From Pullulanibacillus sp. KACC 23026 (GTDB lineage Bacteria > Bacillota > Bacilli > Bacillales > Sporolactobacillaceae): 64,000 nucleotides of DNA. This document shows, in pieces, positions 62,615 to 64,000 of this stretch (its first letter is position 1; the number at the start of each line of letters is the position of its first letter). Where the stretch lies: the NCBI RefSeq assembly GCF_029094525.1, contig NZ_CP119107.1:3844001-3908000 (forward strand). The letters are read 5' to 3'. The notes beneath the pieces were generated by a model, which worked only from the letters and a program-made list of their open reading frames with translations, did not search any database and had not been told where the DNA came from. Both the position numbers and the translations under genes were made by a program.

Positions 62615-64000
62615 ATGAACTATGATGTCATTGTAGTTGGGGCTGGACTCTCCGGTCTTGTTGGAGCGGCAGAACTCGCGAAGGCCAATAAAAAGGTTCT
62701 CCTATTAGATCAAGAACCGGAAGCTTCTTTTGGCGGGCAGGCTTTTTGGTCGTTTGGCGGGCTGTTCTTAATAGATTCTCCCGAGCAAAGACGAATGGGC
62801 ATCAAAGATTCTAGGGAGCTGGCCTGGCAAGATTGGCTCGGAACAGCAGGGTTTGACCGCCTGGAGGATGAGGACGTGTGGGCCTACAAATGGGCAGAGG
62901 CTTACATCGATTTTGCTTCTGGGGAAAAACGAAGCTGGCTTCGTGAACATGGAATCCGCTTCTTTCCAGTCGTTGGCTGGGCTGAGCGCGGTGGCTATTT
63001 AGCAGATGGGCATGGCAATTCCGTTCCTCGCTTTCATGTTGTATGGGGGACAGGACCTGCTATTGTGAAGCCATTTGAAGAGCATGTCCGAGAAGCTATG
63101 ATGAAAGGATTAATAGACTATCGCCCGCGGCATCGCGTCAATGAGTTAATTGTGGCTAATGGTGCGGTTAAAGGGGTTCATGGTGACCGCCTGGTTGAAA
63201 GCGCTGTCCCAAGAGGAGAAAAAAGCTCACGTGATGTCATTGGCGATTTTGAGTTTTTTGCAGAAGCTGTACTGGTAACAAGCGGCGGAATCGGCGGGAA
63301 TCATGAGTTAGTCCGGCAAAATTGGCCCGCAAGACTCGGGAAACCGCCTGAACATATGCTTTCGGGTGTCCCGCACCATGTTGACGGAAGAATGCTCGGC
63401 ATTACAGAAAAAGCAGGCGGACGCATTGTGAACCGTGACCGTATGTGGCACTACACGGAGGGCATAAAAAATTGGCAGTCGATTTGGCCAAATCATGGGA
63501 TCCGCATTCTGCCAGGACCTTCTTCCATTTGGTTGAGCGCAACAGGTGAACGTTTTTCTTCACCTAATTTCCCTGGGTTTGACACACTTGGGACGCTAAA
63601 GGCCATCACGGATACAGGATATGATTACTCTTGGTTTATTCTGACGCAAAAAATAATAGAAAAAGAGTTTACCCTTTCCGGCTCTGAACAAAACCCTGAT
63701 CTTACAGGCAAAAGCATTAAGCGCGTCTTATCCAGAGTACTCCCCGGCGCCCCTCCACCCGTCCAAGCCTTCCTGGATCATGGCGAGGATTTTATCATGG
63801 CGAATACGATTGATGAGCTTGTCGCACAAATGAATCAGTTATCCGGACAAAACCTGCTTGATGTGGAGAAAATTCGCAATCAATTGCTGGCCCGCGACCG
63901 TGAGATGGAGAACGCCTTCACCAAAGATCTCCAAATTGCCGCCATTCATGTGGCCAGAAAGTATCGCGGCGATCGCTTATCCCGTGTTGCCTCGCCGCAC
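62615..64000 (+). CDS. FAD-binding dehydrogenase, partial (3' end outside window)
   Basis: The frame is open from the ATG at 62615 to the window edge, 462 codons. It starts with the FAD motif VIVVGAGLSGLVGAAELAKA and continues with LLLDQEPEASFGGQAFWSFGG, the fumarate reductase/KstD-like flavoprotein fold, with a further VLVTSGGIGGNHE block near residue 225. Related proteins dehydrogenate steroids or other ring compounds. GGGAAGTGA precedes the ATG. The 3' end is missing here, so completeness is unknown. Confidence 0.88.
   Translation, partial: MNYDVIVVGAGLSGLVGAAELAKANKKVLLLDQEPEASFGGQAFWSFGGLFLIDSPEQRRMGIKDSRELAWQDWLGTAGFDRLEDEDVWAYKWAEAYIDFASGEKRSWLREHGIRFFPVVGWAERGGYLADGHGNSVPRFHVVWGTGPAIVKPFEEHVREAMMKGLIDYRPRHRVNELIVANGAVKGVHGDRLVESAVPRGEKSSRDVIGDFEFFAEAVLVTSGGIGGNHELVRQNWPARLGKPPEHMLSGVPHHVDGRMLGITEKAGGRIVNRDRMWHYTEGIKNWQSIWPNHGIRILPGPSSIWLSATGERFSSPNFPGFDTLGTLKAITDTGYDYSWFILTQKIIEKEFTLSGSEQNPDLTGKSIKRVLSRVLPGAPPPVQAFLDHGEDFIMANTIDELVAQMNQLSGQNLLDVEKIRNQLLARDREMENAFTKDLQIAAIHVARKYRGDRLSRVASPH

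Overview
The window looks like chromosomal DNA from an endospore-forming member of Bacillales. Most genes are Bacillus-type orthologues (AsnO/YisL pair, RocD, AddAB, FabL, the men cluster, RibU under an FMN riboswitch, AzlCD, YdbC-like, DUF1657), with strong GGAGG-type ribosome binding sites and frequent GTG/TTG starts. I cannot name the genus. I see no prophage, rRNA, tRNA, CRISPR array or intact transposase gene.

Layout. 1-16.5 kb: 5' part of asnO, yisL, rocD, a succinate-semialdehyde dehydrogenase, the addB-addA recombination nuclease, a sulfurtransferase-tag pair, ppiB, dps and an NhaC-type antiporter. 16.7-27.3 kb: a KtrB-type K+ channel subunit, a DUF948 protein, a Gly/Tyr/Asn/Pro-rich membrane-anchored protein, a MOSC protein, a CopD-like protein, fabL, an ECF sigma/anti-sigma/membrane-protein operon, a DMT exporter and a PC4-like protein. 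27.3-36.9 kb: menaquinone synthesis (menF-menD-menH-menB on the minus strand, menE further downstream, menA divergent), with a 1.1-kb tandem array between menB and menE. 37-44 kb: acetamidase/formamidase, Nudix, GlcD-type oxidase, riboswitch-ribU, an M3 peptidase and an acyl-CoA thioesterase. 44-46 kb: a methyltransferase inside repeated non-coding DNA. 46-53 kb: a LacI-type regulator with a five-gene peptide-type ABC importer. 53-64 kb: small spore-type proteins, rpiA, an M48 protease, azlCD with a divergent XRE-cupin regulator, enoyl-CoA hydratase with a thiolase remnant, a DUF4395 protein, a HAD hydrolase and the start of an FAD dehydrogenase.

The unusual content is between the genes. Three repeat families stand out. 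(1) Thirteen copies of a CGTTAC-type palindrome stand at exactly 81-82 bp intervals between menB and menE, with a small relative near 56.5 kb. (2) A short-palindrome element occurs at five places, always with its palindromes spaced about 51, 61-62 and 51-52 bp apart. (3) A 0.75-kb element with imperfect terminal inverted repeats lies after ktrB, and a second copy is split around an AT-rich methyltransferase gene. The third family has the architecture of a non-autonomous mobile element and is the best candidate for something not previously described.

Functionally the window is mostly housekeeping: respiratory quinone synthesis, riboflavin uptake, DNA repair, amino-acid catabolism, ion and copper handling, and one regulated ABC uptake locus whose LacI-type regulator and operators suggest a carbohydrate substrate rather than a peptide.
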